NCBI GenBank assembly: GCA_922989275.2 | Contig: OV277864.1 | Span: forward strand, 56,171,550-56,235,549 | DNA length: 64,000 nt | Origin: Gari tellinella | Taxonomy: Eukaryota; Mollusca; Bivalvia; Cardiida; Psammobiidae | Direction: 5' to 3' | Position numbers and translations under genes: made by a program | Part shown: piece after piece, positions 53,457 through 63,716 of the stretch | How positions within the stretch are numbered: the first letter of the stretch is position 1 | Layout of the letters: every line of letters begins with the position of its first letter | The notes under the pieces: generated by a model | Databases searched by the model: none | What the model was told of the DNA's origin: nothing | The model's input: the letters and a program-made list of their open reading frames with translations, nothing else

Positions 53457-53715
53457 TTAACCCTTTCCCAAAAAGTGTGTAGTGTTTAATTTAGACAGGT
53501 GGCTGTTTTATGCAGGATGAAATAATTCAGAAATCTGCCTGTATGTACTTTCAACCTGTTTTATTGTCACCCTGCTTGAAGCTACCGCCTGCTAAAATAT
53601 ATAGAAAATATTTCTAAGGCTACATATTCATGACTGTATAATGTGGAACTATTTTCTTCAGTGGAATGATAAATTAAAGGCGTAAAAGGCATATTTATGG
53701 GGTAGTGGGTTAAGT
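53457..53715 (-). mobile_element. MITE B, decayed core
   Basis: GTTAACCCTTTCCCAAAAAG, AAGCTACCGCCTGCTAAAAT, CTTCAGTGGAATGATAAATT, GGGGTAGTGGGTTAA. Confidence 0.75.
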
Positions 53716-53763
53716 GGTTAACAGGCTATGGCGTAATGAGTTAAAGTTCCAGGGGAGAATGGG

Positions 53764-54265
53764 TTAACCCATTACTCCATAGCCTGTTTCTTGTTTTGAA
53801 GGAAGGTGACTAATTAAGCAGACCTGTTGAAAGTAAAGCAGAATGCGCCTTAACTCTTTGAACCCTAGTTCCGCATATAGGCGTGCTGTTCAAAGAGTAT
53901 ACATGTGAATAGTACACTTGTCCTATGCAAACAGTGAAGACCCTGATCAGAGGGCTCCAAAAGGAGCCCTCTGATCAGGTTCTTCACTGTTTGTCACAAT
54001 GCCAAATATTGACAAAAACAACCCTTAAAAGTCAGAAATGGACTAGACTAAAATGGAAACTGGAATTTTCCATTTAAAGTTTCAGGGAGGAAAGAGTTAA
54101 GGCGCATTCTGCTTAACTTTCAGGCTGCTTTAAGCTATTACCTGCTAGGATATAGAAAATACTTCTTATGATACATAGTCATGGCTGTTTAAAAAGAAAC
54201 TATTTTCTTCAGTGGAGGAATAAATCATAGATGTAAAAAGGCATATTTATAGGGTAATGGGTTAA
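53764..54265 (-). mobile_element. MITE B split exactly at its central TTAA
   Basis: TTAACCCATTACTCCATAGC, arm to GCAGAATGCGCC, insertion, arm from GGCGCATTCTGC, distal half to AGGGTAATGGGTTAA. Confidence 0.93.
53850..54100 (+). mobile_element. MITE C nested in the B centre
   Basis: TTAACTCTTTGAACCCTAGT to GGGAGGAAAGAGTTAA, 251 bp. The TTAA on each side is the duplicated target from the host palindrome GCGCC-TTAA-GGCGC. Confidence 0.95.
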
Positions 54266-54454
54266 CATGGGTTTTACTGCAGCTATTCAGTTATTGTGGT
54301 CATTTATAATGTGTACCAGGTTAACAGTATGTGCGATATTTGAAGCCATACTATATCCCAGAGGCAACTTAATGTCATTGGCACTGAAAAACATATGATG
54401 GATTAGTGAACTTCTTATCGGTGAAGAATTCAAAAGCTTGGCAACATACTCAAG

Positions 54455-54657
54455 TACAGTAAAACCTCCCTGTTACGACCACTAAAGTGAAGGCTAATTG
54501 ATTGTATAAAAGACAGGTGACAGCTTAAAGCAAAGTGACAGTAAAACAGAAAGCTCCCAAAGGAGCTTTCTATTTTACTGTCACCTTGCTATAAACAGTC
54601 ACCTTTCTTAAACACCTAATGCTTTACATCACTTTGTGGTGGTACAAGAGAGGTTTA
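54455..54657. mobile_element. MITE D copy
   Basis: TACAGTAAAACCTCCCTGTT; core around CTCCCAAAGGAG; right end AGAGAGGTTTAAAC is altered. Confidence 0.88.
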
Positions 54658-54746
54658 AACCTGCTTTGAATGTCTAAATACAAATATTTCTTGTGTATAA
54701 GTGCCAGATTATTATTGGACAATAGTTTTGATCTCCTGATTTGAAT

Positions 54747-55224
54747 ATAACCCATTTCATCATTAATATGCCTTTTCACGCCTTTAATTTATTCCTCCAC
54801 TGTAGACATAATAGCCCCACTTCTTACACTGTAAGAAATATTTTATATATCCTTGCAGAATGTAGCTTAACCCTTTGAGCCCTAGTTCCGCATATTGGCG
54901 TCCTTTGCAAACAGTGAACAGGTAAATAATACACTTGTCCTATGCAAACAGTGAAGACCCAGATCAGAGGGCTCCTAAGGAGCCCTCTGATCAGGGTCCT
55001 CACTGTTTGTCATAATGCCAAACATTGACAAAAACAACCGTTAAAAGTCAGAAATGGACTAGACTTAAATGGAAACTGGAATTGTAGTTTCAGGGAGGAA
55101 AGAGTTAAAGCAGGATAAAAGTATACAGAATGCACATTAAAGCACATTCTTCTTTACTTTCAGCCTGCTTTAAGTAGTCACCTATCTTCAATACTAAGAA
55201 ACAGACTATGGGGTAATGGGTTAA
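54747..55224 (+). mobile_element. MITE B split at the TTAA opening its hairpin
   Basis: TAACCCATTTCATCATTAAT to CTTGCAGAATGTAGC, insertion, then AGCAGGATAAAAGTATACAG to GGGGTAATGGGTTAA. Confidence 0.9.
54867..55108 (+). mobile_element. MITE C nested in B
   Basis: TTAACCCTTTGAGCCCTAGT to GGGAGGAAAGAGTTAA, TTAA on both sides; core around GGGCTCCTAAGGAGCCC. Confidence 0.93.
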
Positions 55225-55746
55225 GACTGCTTGCAAATATCTTCAATATTAATATGGTGACGAGACTAACTAAATAGTTTTGAATCAGAGCAGGCCGCAC
55301 AAAATGTTATCTAAATTTATTGTTACTCATACTATAAATACAATTTTAGATTTTCAGCATGATATAATATAGCAATATCACATTTAAAAAAAAAAGTACC
55401 AAAGTTTCATTTCATTTGGTATTTACTGTCACCAAACAGCCCTGTTGATTTCCTTAATTGAAAACGGGAACCAGGCCTCCAGATCTTATCTATTTCCTGT
55501 AGGTACATGATGTGACAAATAACACATGTGGTTATAGGACAATGTGGTGTCACATTTGTTTGCTCTGTGACAAAACCAGGCATCGATACCAATCTATGCA
55601 AATAATTAGTAGATGATAATCATAAGCTATGAAACAAATTGAATCCAGATCACACATAATGAAAAAGGATCTTCTATTTGGGGTCCACATTGATTGTCAC
55701 ATTAAATTCTGTGAAAAAGGAGACTAACAAAAGGTCTTTTTTAAAA
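55225..55746. other. Low-repeat interval, no gene recognised
   Basis: A 64-codon minus frame (55407-55601) lacks recognisable features. Confidence 0.45.
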
Positions 55747-55885
55747 ATTAGTGCATTCAATTGATTCATCCTCTGAAGAAAATAGTTCCCAATTTAAACA
55801 GTCATGAATATGTAGAGTAAGAAATATCTTCTATATATCCTAGATGATGGTAGCTTAAAGCAGGCTGAAAGTAGTGCAGTATATT
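55747..55885 (+). mobile_element. MITE B left part
   Basis: GTGCATTCAATTGATTCATC, CTGAAGAAAATAGTTCCC, AAGCAGGCTGAAAGTA; breaks off within the core. Confidence 0.75.
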
Positions 55886-56329
55886 AAATCACACCAAAAT
55901 TAGATAGCAAACTACTGAGTAGCCAAACTTGAAATTTTGGTGACTCAAAAATAGTGATAAAAGTAATAAATATAATAGTTTAAATATATAAATAATTATT
56001 ATAATAATATAAAATAATAATTAATGATATTAATAATTATAATTTAATGACAATAATAATATTACTTAATATGATCAAGTAGTAGTAGAAGTAGTGGTAG
56101 TAGTAGTAGTAGTAGTAGTAGTAGTACTTAATATGATCAAGTAGTAGTAGAAGTAGTGGTAGTAGTAGTAGTAGTAGTAGTACTTAATATGATCAAGTAG
56201 TAGTAGAAGTAGTGGTAGTAGTAGTAGTAGTAGTAGTAGTACTTAATATGATCAAGTAGTAGTAGAAGTAGTGGTAGTAGTAGTAGTAGTAGTAGTACTT
56301 AATATGATCAAGTAGTAGTAGAAGTAGTG

Positions 56330-56362
<33 letters not shown>

Positions 56363-56395
56363 TGGTAGTGGTAGTAGTAAGCAGCAGCAGTATAA
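55886..56395. repeat. AT-rich tract and TAG microsatellite with a longer period
   Basis: 55970-56060 is almost only A and T. From 56064 a block ACTTAATATGATCAAGTAGT + AGTAGAAGTAGTGGTAG + (TAG)n repeats five times, starting at 56064, 56126, 56182, 56241 and 56297; spacings of 62, 56, 59 and 56 differ by multiples of three. Confidence 0.95.
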
Positions 56396-57045
56396 AATAT
56401 GTGCATGCTCTGAATATTATCATTAAGATATGAATTGATGATAATTACCAATGAGAAGACATAATTGTTACTTCATTAAATTAATTCATTTTGACAGAAT
56501 ATCAGATATGTTAATCAATTAATGCTGTGTTAATTGACTTGTGATCAGTATCAAGACTGGCTGTCACTCACATTCATGTTTCTTCAATAGATGTAGGTGA
56601 CATATTTGAAGCAGCTGATTTCAAAAACACATGGAAATGGGTTTCTAGACGTTTGCAGTCAGTTTTGAATCAGATCAAATGCAAGGTAACTGTATCTGAT
56701 TAGAATTCATACTGTCTGTCTTTGAGATAATGTGTTTGAAATGTAGAAAAAAGTCAATATCAGAATAAAAGTTGACAACATTTTTAGAGCTCTGTGGGGT
56801 TTTGGTATGCCTTAAACTGTAGCAAAAAAGTATGCATAATTATTTTCAAACAGTATAGATCCAGATCAGAGTGGGTTCCTAATTCATTATTTGCCATATT
56901 TTTTAGAAGAAAAATTTGGGTACTAACCCCTTTAAAGTCTATATGCAGAGTCATGATCATTGATTTGTAAATGGAAGAGTCGATTAATTTGGTAAAGTTG
57001 AGCAGTGTAAGGGTTATATGCACAGATGACACTGTGGAGCTCTGA
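56396..57045. other. Low-repeat interval with two core-like fragments
   Basis: CAGTCAGTTTTGAATCAGAT (56657) and CAAACAGTATAGATCCAGAT (56848) are worn E/C core arms. No gene. Confidence 0.45.
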
Positions 57046-57263
57046 TACAGTAAAACCTCTCTATTTTGACCGATAAAATATTTTAATTATTTTTCTGCTG
57101 AAGGCAGGTGACTGCTTAAAGCAAGGTGAAAGTAAAACAGAAAGCTCCCTTAGGAGCTTTCTGTTTTACTTTCACCTTGCTTTAAGCTGTAACCTGATGT
57201 CATTTATACAATCAGTAACTGTTGTCCTTATTTTAAGAGGCTGTAATAGAGAGGTTTAACTGT
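57046..57263. mobile_element. MITE D copy
   Basis: TACAGTAAAACCTCTCTATT, perfect core (AAGCAAGGTGAAAGTAAAAC with complement), TAATAGAGAGGTTTAACTG. Confidence 0.92.
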
Positions 57264-58337
57264 CATGTATCGGCTGTCTTGGGGGTCCCAGAGATAGGGG
57301 TGATGTTAGCAATATCCTATTTCCTGCAATCTTGGGTCCTGCAGGCGTCCTGCGGTGCCAGTAAGCTACTGGACCTTTCTTATTGGACACACTGGGACAC
57401 TGACACCTAGATAAATAATTAACCATCCCCTCTCAGTCTCCATACTGTGATGCCTTTTGACTTGGTGCCTCAAAGTGCCTGCTCTCTTTCCTCGTCACAG
57501 ATCCGTGGGACAGTAACTGTCTTGATTGATTAGGGCAGGTTCTAGTGACTTGATTGGCAGACACATGTTGGACAAATTTGTCATGGAATTTTTGCTGCCA
57601 GTCCACTGTGGCTGTTAAAGTCTTAGAGTCAAACTTTATGACTCGTTCTGTTACCGGACTATTTACTCCTAAAAGATAGGGAACTTTTGTAAGATTTACA
57701 GGATATTTTATGTGTATAGTCTTTGACATCTCAGTGATCAATATTTGTGTTTTTCTTCTAAAAAATATAATTTAGAAGGATCTCAGCAAAAGTTATATGA
57801 GCAATAACAAACAAGTGACATAGTGAATGAAAAACGTTGGACTTACAGAACTGTGTTTGCATGTGGGTGAAATGCGAATTGTTTGACACTTTTAATGGGA
57901 GATTGACCAACCAGAATTCAACACAAATGCCTGAAAAAAGCATTTCCATGGAGACCATTTCTTGTAAAAAGGTATTTGTTTTTATTCTTGCACAATTTTT
58001 TCTACCCAATCTCGTAGCAGTAGTGATGGTTTATGGATTTATGTGAAAAATGTGTGAAAAAATGTCCGAGAAATGCACAACTGATTATTTGGCAATAAAT
58101 TAATTACTCATGTTTCTCAGCATAAACTGAAGAATTTTAAAGCAAGTGTTTTGTTTATTTGTTGTCAAGACCTTTGACGGTGTTGGAGTTTTCAGAAATC
58201 CAGTGAATGCAATAAAAATAGCTACCTTTAAGACGTGAACATTCCGATATAAATTGTACGCAAAACAGTGGAACCTGTTAACAGCTACAAGAAAAGAAAA
58301 CAAGAAAACCAAAAAGATCTCTGAAGTCAAGAAGCTT
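57264..58337. other. Low-repeat interval with several open frames, no gene recognised
   Basis: Frames: minus 57433-57741 (102 codons), minus 57758-58009 (83), plus 57837-58046 (69), minus 58100-58330 (76). The first lies in a somewhat GC-richer stretch and is the best exon candidate of the right half, but I see no domain. Confidence 0.35.
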
Positions 58338-58412
58338 TAATGCATAAGAAAAGTAATTCAGAAAGCTGCTGAAGCAGCTTTCTGCATTACTTTTCATATG
58401 CATTAAACCGAC
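58338..58412. mobile_element. Hairpin F copy
   Basis: AATGCATAAGAAAAGTAATT and its complement around AAAGCTGCTGAAGCAGCTTT, bounded by TTAATGCAT and ATGCATTAA. The arm reads like the 51-bp satellite unit. Confidence 0.85.
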
Positions 58413-59090
58413 ACCTGTGTTAAAGATTATTCATATATTTTTCTTTGAACTTCTAAAGAACTGGGCATAACTGTTCTAAGAAATAAATGGCCTGAAAAGA
58501 AACATACATATATATGCACCAGTCATGTAACAGGCTCTTTGATTGGTAGGTAGTTTTGGTTCATAAATATTGATTGGTCTGTTTAATTTTGTTGTGATCA
58601 TAAGAATTTATTTCACTGGGTTTTTTCCAAGTCGCTGTTCGTTTTCTTTTTCTTCTTAAATTCTTCTTGATACTTCTCTCATTCATTTGTGTCTCAATCA
58701 AGAATGATGATTATGAGATGGCGCTGTATCATAAATTACTATTTTCTTGCATAAATTAAAAAATTCAACATTTACCTTTTTATCAAATTATAAATCAAAT
58801 TTTGGCAGATGGAAGCAATCAAAAAATATTTGGAAGCAGATTTTCTTCGTTACATAGAATCTTAAGATGATCTCAATCTGAATGCATTTCTTCAAATAAC
58901 AAAATTATGTCAAAGTCCGACCAAAAACGATTCTGCATTTCAGCACATGAACAGATGGCATTTATTCTGTGATCAAAAGGTTAAATTGCGATGACATAAT
59001 ATGACATGCATGCATGCATGGTAAATTATACCATCCCATAAGGCCAGTTCATTAGATACCAACCTTTATCATGCTGGACATGTTGTTGTC
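58413..59090. other. Low-repeat interval, no gene recognised
   Basis: Only a short CATG run (about 59006-59019). Confidence 0.5.
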
Positions 59091-59330
59091 TTTAATCCTT
59101 TACTCCATAGATACACATCTTAAGTTTTTTAAAGCCTTTAATTTATTACGGGTATTTATTACTCCACTGAAGAAAAAACTTCCAGTTTATACAGTCATGA
59201 GGGTGAAGGAATATGTATCAAAAGAAATAGTTTTGATACTCTTGTAGATTGCAGCTTAAAGCAGGCTGAAAGTAAAGCAGAATGTGCCTTAAGGCACATT
59301 CTGTTTTACTTTCATCCTGCTTTAAGTGGT
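59091..59330 (+). mobile_element. MITE B cut by an A element
   Basis: TTTAATCCTTTACTCCATAG, TTATTACTCCACTGAAG, perfect core, TTTAAGTGGTGACA; then A begins where the right arm should continue. Confidence 0.85.
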
Positions 59331-59514
59331 GACAGGGGAGTATTTAAAAAAAACTTAACATCTTTATTTCTGCATTAACCCTATGATGTCACTACTCATT
59401 AGAATCGTCACTTTGACACGATTCTAACGAGTAGTAACATCAAAGGATTTGGTGCTAAATGAGCGAGAAATTGTTGGATTTGTTCAGTTTACGCCCTTTT
59501 ATCTTGATCCCTGC
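59331..59514. mobile_element. MITE A copy
   Basis: GGGGAGTATTTAAAAAAAAC to TTTATCTTGATCCCTG; core 59389-59448 with several mismatches. Left terminus missing at the junction with B. Confidence 0.87.
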
Positions 59515-60060
59515 ACTATACATGTTTTATATGGCGTGTGCATCAAAGAGAGGAGGAGTGGACATTTGGCGGAGCTGGCGGTGCAGCACGTCTATTAGAA
59601 GAAGTACGATGAGAAGCGCCTTTTGTCTACGTACTTATTTAGAAAGCTTTTGATTTCTGTCAGTCATTAGCAACGTCTGCTAGTAATTAACGCCACCCGT
59701 TCTTTGAGTCGAAAGTTTTAATATTCAAACTTTTCTGTCTTGCTTAATTTAATTATCGCCATGAAAATATTTCGTACATGTGCGCCCGTGCAGCCAGAAG
59801 CATCTTTGTGATAAATTTTTGATGGCAGGGTGCCGTGCGATAACCCGACAATTTAAAACAGGTGACTCCGGTCTCCTGCTTCCTGCATAAACAGATAAAT
59901 ACTAGATAACGGTACAGCTTCATTAAATTTAAAATCCCCTCCATCGATATACAAAGTCACTGCAAAGAGCAGTTAATACACAAAGGCAAGTTTTGATAAT
60001 TAAAAACAAACGTGATAATTACTTGCATTTATGTTAGGTACCGTATGCCTAAGCTTATTC
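59515..60060. other. Low-repeat interval, no gene recognised
   Basis: A frame continuing out of the A element to 59653 is not convincing. AT-rich otherwise. Confidence 0.45.
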
Positions 60061-60284
60061 TTAACTCTAACCATGCTAGAGGCGGATATGTGCCACAGTG
60101 ATTACCTTTGCAAACAGTTTGGATCCTGATGAGACGCGCAAAACGCGGCGTCTCATCAGGATCCAAACTTTTTGACACCTTGATCCTATTTTGAAAAGAA
60201 ATTTAGAAAAATCTTTTTTTCAGAACAATAGCAGACAACAATGGTTGCAGACGAAAAAAATTACCCAGCATGCAAAGAGATAAG
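60061..60284 (-). mobile_element. MITE E copy
   Basis: TTAACTCTAACCATGCTAGA, core with damaged tip GACGCGCAAAACGCGGCGTC, AGCAGACAACAATGGTTGCA, CCCAGCATGCAAAGAGATAA. Confidence 0.9.
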
Positions 60285-60563
60285 CTTCTTGTTGGGTGCT
60301 TCATTCTGCTAGAGAAGCATTTTACAGGAATCCACTCTGCTACATGTATGAAAACTGTTTGGTTCCTACTCTGACACTATCCCATGATCACATTTTAGGA
60401 TAAAAGATCACATTGGATAGTAAAAGATATTTTTATAAATTGAAAAGATTTGTTACTTTACAAAAAAGAGTGCCTTGAAATATTTATAAAGTGGTGAATA
60501 ATTTTGTACAACATTTTAAGGGCTAACAACAGTAAAACTTGTGTTTTAGTTGAAAAACCAGAA

Positions 60564-60650
60564 GGTGCATTCTGCTTTAATTTCTACAACCTGCTTTAGG
60601 TGGTAAGCTATCTTCAAAACTAGAAACAGGCTATGGGGTAATGGTTAAAC
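60564..60650 (+). mobile_element. MITE B right part
   Basis: GGTGCATTCTGCTTTAATTT, TTCAAAACTAGAAACAGGCT, GGGGTAATGGTTAA. Confidence 0.75.
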
Positions 60651-60829
60651 ATAGAAAGGATAGGACACATGTTTGTCAATAAATTTTCACCTCAAATTAA
60701 TAATACATTTCAATGTATGGGGGCATAATAAGATCAGAATTTTGCCTTCCGCTTTGAGACAGAGTGACATCCATATGGCTTAAATGCTTTTTATTGTGCC
60801 AAGTCTGTGTATATACTGTTTGCGTCATT

Positions 60830-61022
60830 CAGGGCTCCAGATAAGGGGAGCATTTCAAAATCTAAAATCTTTAATTTTGCTTTAAACCCTATGGTGTCAC
60901 TACTCATTAGAATCGTCTCTTCGAGACGATTCTAATGAGTGGTAACACCATAGGATTTGTAGCTAAAATGAGTGAGAAATTGTTGGATAAGTTCAGTTTA
61001 CCCCCTCTTATCTGGAGCCCTG
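60830..61022. mobile_element. MITE A copy with best-preserved ends
   Basis: CAGGGCTCCAGATAAGGGGA to TCTTATCTGGAGCCCTG. The outer GTCATT on both sides may be a 6-bp target duplication. Core 60889-60953, loop TTC. Confidence 0.94.
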
Positions 61023-61495
61023 GTCATTGCATATGCACATCTCTTCCATACATGGTAGGTTATATACTTATAACCCTTTTGTTCCTGAAATTTTTTCAAC
61101 TCATAGCGTCCAACAAGACAGTCTGTTATTTACCTGTTCTTAGAGCTCCATGCCTGCTGACATATATTCTAAGTTAGAATCAGTTCAGATCTAGATCAGA
61201 CACCAAAGTTCTTCGGCATTGATCTTGATCCGAAGTATCCGTGAATATTTTCAGCTCTCAATTCCAGCGAGGAAAGGATGTTCGTCTATCACATGTGTTG
61301 CAGTAGATTTTACTTACCATGATAGAAATTTATGTCTCATTCTTAACAAAAGCCTAGACCTGTTATGTCTTTTTGTCATAGATGACAAAATGGTTTAATA
61401 ATTAATTTCTATGGACGGTGCATGGATGGCACTTATTTTTGCAGTCTGTCTGGTGTTTTTCTGAACACGTGTCCAGGTTCTGTTATTTGTGATAG
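61023..61495. other. Low-repeat interval with an E-like fragment
   Basis: CAGTTCAGATCTAGATCAGA and TGATCTTGATCCGAAG (61181-61233) are a worn E core. Confidence 0.45.
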
Positions 61496-61757
61496 TCGTT
61501 CACTCCTGAAAGTTCAAATAGACAATTCCCATTTCCAATTAAGTCTAGTCCATTTATGTCTAAATATTTAGAGATTTTTTTCTACAAATTATTTCAAAAT
61601 GGCAAACAGTGCAGATCCTGATCAGTGGACTCCTACACAGTTCAACTGTTGGTCCGTTTGCAGTATATTTCTAAAGTCAACCCAAAATTTTTGAAATTGG
61701 ACTAAACTTGGTTAGTAACAGGAATGGCCAGTTGAAGTTTCAGGGATGAATGAGTTG
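61496..61757. mobile_element. MITE C, mirrored form
   Basis: Left half is the minus right end of C (TCACTCCTGAAAGTTC, AATTAAGTCTAGTCCATTTA), then core, then a plus right end (TTGGACTAAACTTGGTTA, AAGTTTCAGGGATGAATGAG). Both halves are C right ends, so the whole copy is one inverted repeat. Confidence 0.75.
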
Positions 61758-62441
61758 CTTTATGACTTGGAAAGGCTGCCTTATACTATATATAGGAAAT
61801 GATTTGAACTGTTAACAAAAGAAATTAATGTTCCATTTCAAACAATGTAGTATCAGAACTTAAGATTTGAATTATAGTTGTGAATGTTGCACACTATTAA
61901 AAGCTTCATTGTTTTAAGATCTGCCTAGGAAATTGCTGCCTGTCTTTTTAGCTCACCTGAGCCAAAGGCTCAAGGTGAGCTATTGTGACCGCTCACCGTC
62001 CGTAGTACGTCTGTCCGTCTGTCCGTCTGTCCGTCTGTCCGTCTGTCCGTTCACTTTTACTTCAAACGACATCTCCTCTGAAACCCGCCGATTGTAGGGA
62101 GAGTTCAAACTGCTTATGATGTTCCTTGGATGCTTCTCTACAGAAGTTGTTCAAAAAAAAGGAAAAAAAAGCACAAACTCTGCTTGAAAAAGCAAAAAAG
62201 CAAAAATCTTTAAAAAATCTTCTTGCCCAAAACTACTAGGCCCTAAGCTTTGATATTTGTACAGTAGAATCTCCTGGTGGATCTATCTATAGTTTGTTAA
62301 AATGAAATCCCTAGGGTCACATTTGACACCACCCTGCACAGTTTAAGTGCTGCTCTAGGCAGGTTTTACAGTATTTTTGATTTAGGCAGAACTGTATTTA
62401 CCTGAGTTACCCTTAATATACTATGGGCAAATAGCCAATAT

Positions 62442-62518
62442 TTGCAAACATTTTGGATCCAGATCAGATGCAACATAATCATAATGCTACATCTAATCTG
62501 GATCCAACCTATTTGCCA
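62442..62518. mobile_element. E-like hairpin
   Basis: TTTGCAAACATTTTGGATCC and its complement around GCAACATAATCATAATGC; the outer arms are absent. Confidence 0.7.
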
Positions 62519-62599
62519 CTCATTTACCAACTTAACATTTTCTAAATTGTTTTTTTGTACACTTTTCACATACAGTAGGTTTTAAGCAGACATCATTTC

Positions 62600-62641
62600 A
62601 GTCTGGTAAGGGTAAGCCCAAGCGTTCTAGCCACTGAGGTC
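62600..62641 (-). mobile_element. Possible tRNA-derived SINE head (relic)
   Basis: The minus strand reads CCTCAGTGGCTAGAACGCTT, like the D-arm/A-box region of tRNA-derived SINEs. No B box found downstream, so weak. Confidence 0.3.
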
Positions 62642-62859
62642 AAATATTATGCAACTCTGAACTGGTAGTGGGTATCACAGAACTGGTCATGATCAGCTGA
62701 ACATGTTGTCTGCTAAAGTTTAGATATGGTTCAGTCTGATTCATACTTAGAGAAACAGGATCTGGAAGTGATCCACTGACAGTTATGTAATTATGTCTTA
62801 TGCCATATTTATACATATGTTTAATATTGGTTTTGTCAGAGTTATATGTATGTCTTTTC

Positions 62860-63215
62860 AATAATTCCACTTTAAACAGTCATGAAAATGTAAGATGCAA
62901 AAGTAAAGCAAAGTGTGCATTAACCCTTAGCCCGCCAAATAAATTGTCGTCTGCTATATTTCTCGTCTGCTTCAAGTTTCAAAGTGCTTCAAAGTTGCTC
63001 AAAATTGCTGAAAATGTTGTCCGAGTGTCAAACAGCTTGGATCCGGATGAGACGCCGAGTTACTCGGCGTCTAATCCGGATCCAAGCTGTTTGCATATAA
63101 AGCTATAGTCGTGAGTGGCAGGCTAAGGGTTAAGACACATTCTGCTTTACTTTCAACCTGCTTTAGGTGGCCACCTATTTTCAAAATTAGAAACATGCTA
63201 TGGGGTAATGGGTAA
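62860..63215 (+). mobile_element. MITE B split at its central TTAA
   Basis: AATAATTCCACTTTAAACAG, AAGTAAAGCAAAGTGTGCA, insertion, GACACATTCTGCTTTACTTT, AATTAGAAACATGCTATGGG, GTAATGGGTAAA. Confidence 0.88.
62920..63133 (+). mobile_element. MITE E nested in the B centre
   Basis: TTAACCCTTAGCCCGCCAAA to GTGGCAGGCTAAGGGTTAA, TTAA on both sides. Core CAAACAGCTTGGATCCGGAT around GCCGAGTTACTCGGC. Ends differ from other E copies (CCCTTAGCC rather than CTCTTTGCA) yet match each other. Confidence 0.93.
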
Positions 63216-63234
63216 AATGAAATTGCCTTTTTGG

Positions 63235-63640
63235 AAAGAGCCTGATGAGAGGAAGTGCCATTTGCAAAGGCCATAACTCTGACATCATTGTTTTTTGAGT
63301 TATTTCCCTTTGTGATATTTTCTTGTCAAGAAGACAACTTCAGTTCTACTGATGCTATTGTAATGAAATTTTATGTATGGAAAGAAACTGATGAGAGAAA
63401 ATGCCATGCACAAGGGCAGCAATATTTAGTTTTTCCCCTTTGTCATATTTTATTGTCAGGAAAATAATTCCAGTTCTGTTGACGCTAGTGAAATAATTAT
63501 CATTTATTGGAAATGGAAATAGCTTGATAAGAGGATGTGTCATGGATAAGGGTCATAAGCTTGGCAACAAAATTCACTTTTATCATGTTTTCTTGTCTGG
63601 AAGATAACTCCATTTATAGTTATATTAAAATGTTGTCTTG
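63235..63640 (+). repeat. Three ~145-bp tandem units within the AGCTCACC element
   Basis: Each unit has GATGAGAG(G/A)A or GATAAGAGGA, GCCAT or TCAT, AAGG(C/G)C or AAGGGTCAT, CCTTTGT or TTTATCATG, then TTTTCTTGTC and GAAGA(C/T)AA. Units start near 63240, 63388 and 63522. Confidence 0.7.
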
Positions 63641-63716
63641 CCCAGTCAACTTAGGTACAAACTTCAATGTCCTCAGGTGAGCGAATTAAGGGCCATGGCC
63701 CTCTTGTTCTCCAGGT

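Larger units (their letters stand above)
61949..63716 (+). mobile_element. AGCTCACCTGAG-type bivalve repeat, probably full span
   Basis: Opens TTTTTAGCTCACCTGAGCC, AAGGTGAGCTATTGTGAC, then a (CTGTCCGT)n tract (62005-62050). Closes CCTCAGGTGAGCGAATTAAG, GGGCCATGGCCCTCTTGTT. I recall these ends from bivalve genomes. The middle (62.3-63.2 kb) is filled by other elements, so whether both ends belong to one insertion is inferred. Confidence 0.6.

Noticed and set aside
57433..57741. 102-codon minus-strand frame as a gene
   Set aside because: No recognisable domain, no splice context I can defend, and flanking sequence has frames on both strands.
4002..60970. Recurrent peptide MSSNTIGFGAEMSEKMLDLF in several open frames
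   Set aside because: It is the translation of the right arm of MITE A, starting from the ATG in the hairpin (AATGAGTAGT). Copies carry frame breaks and either strand is open.
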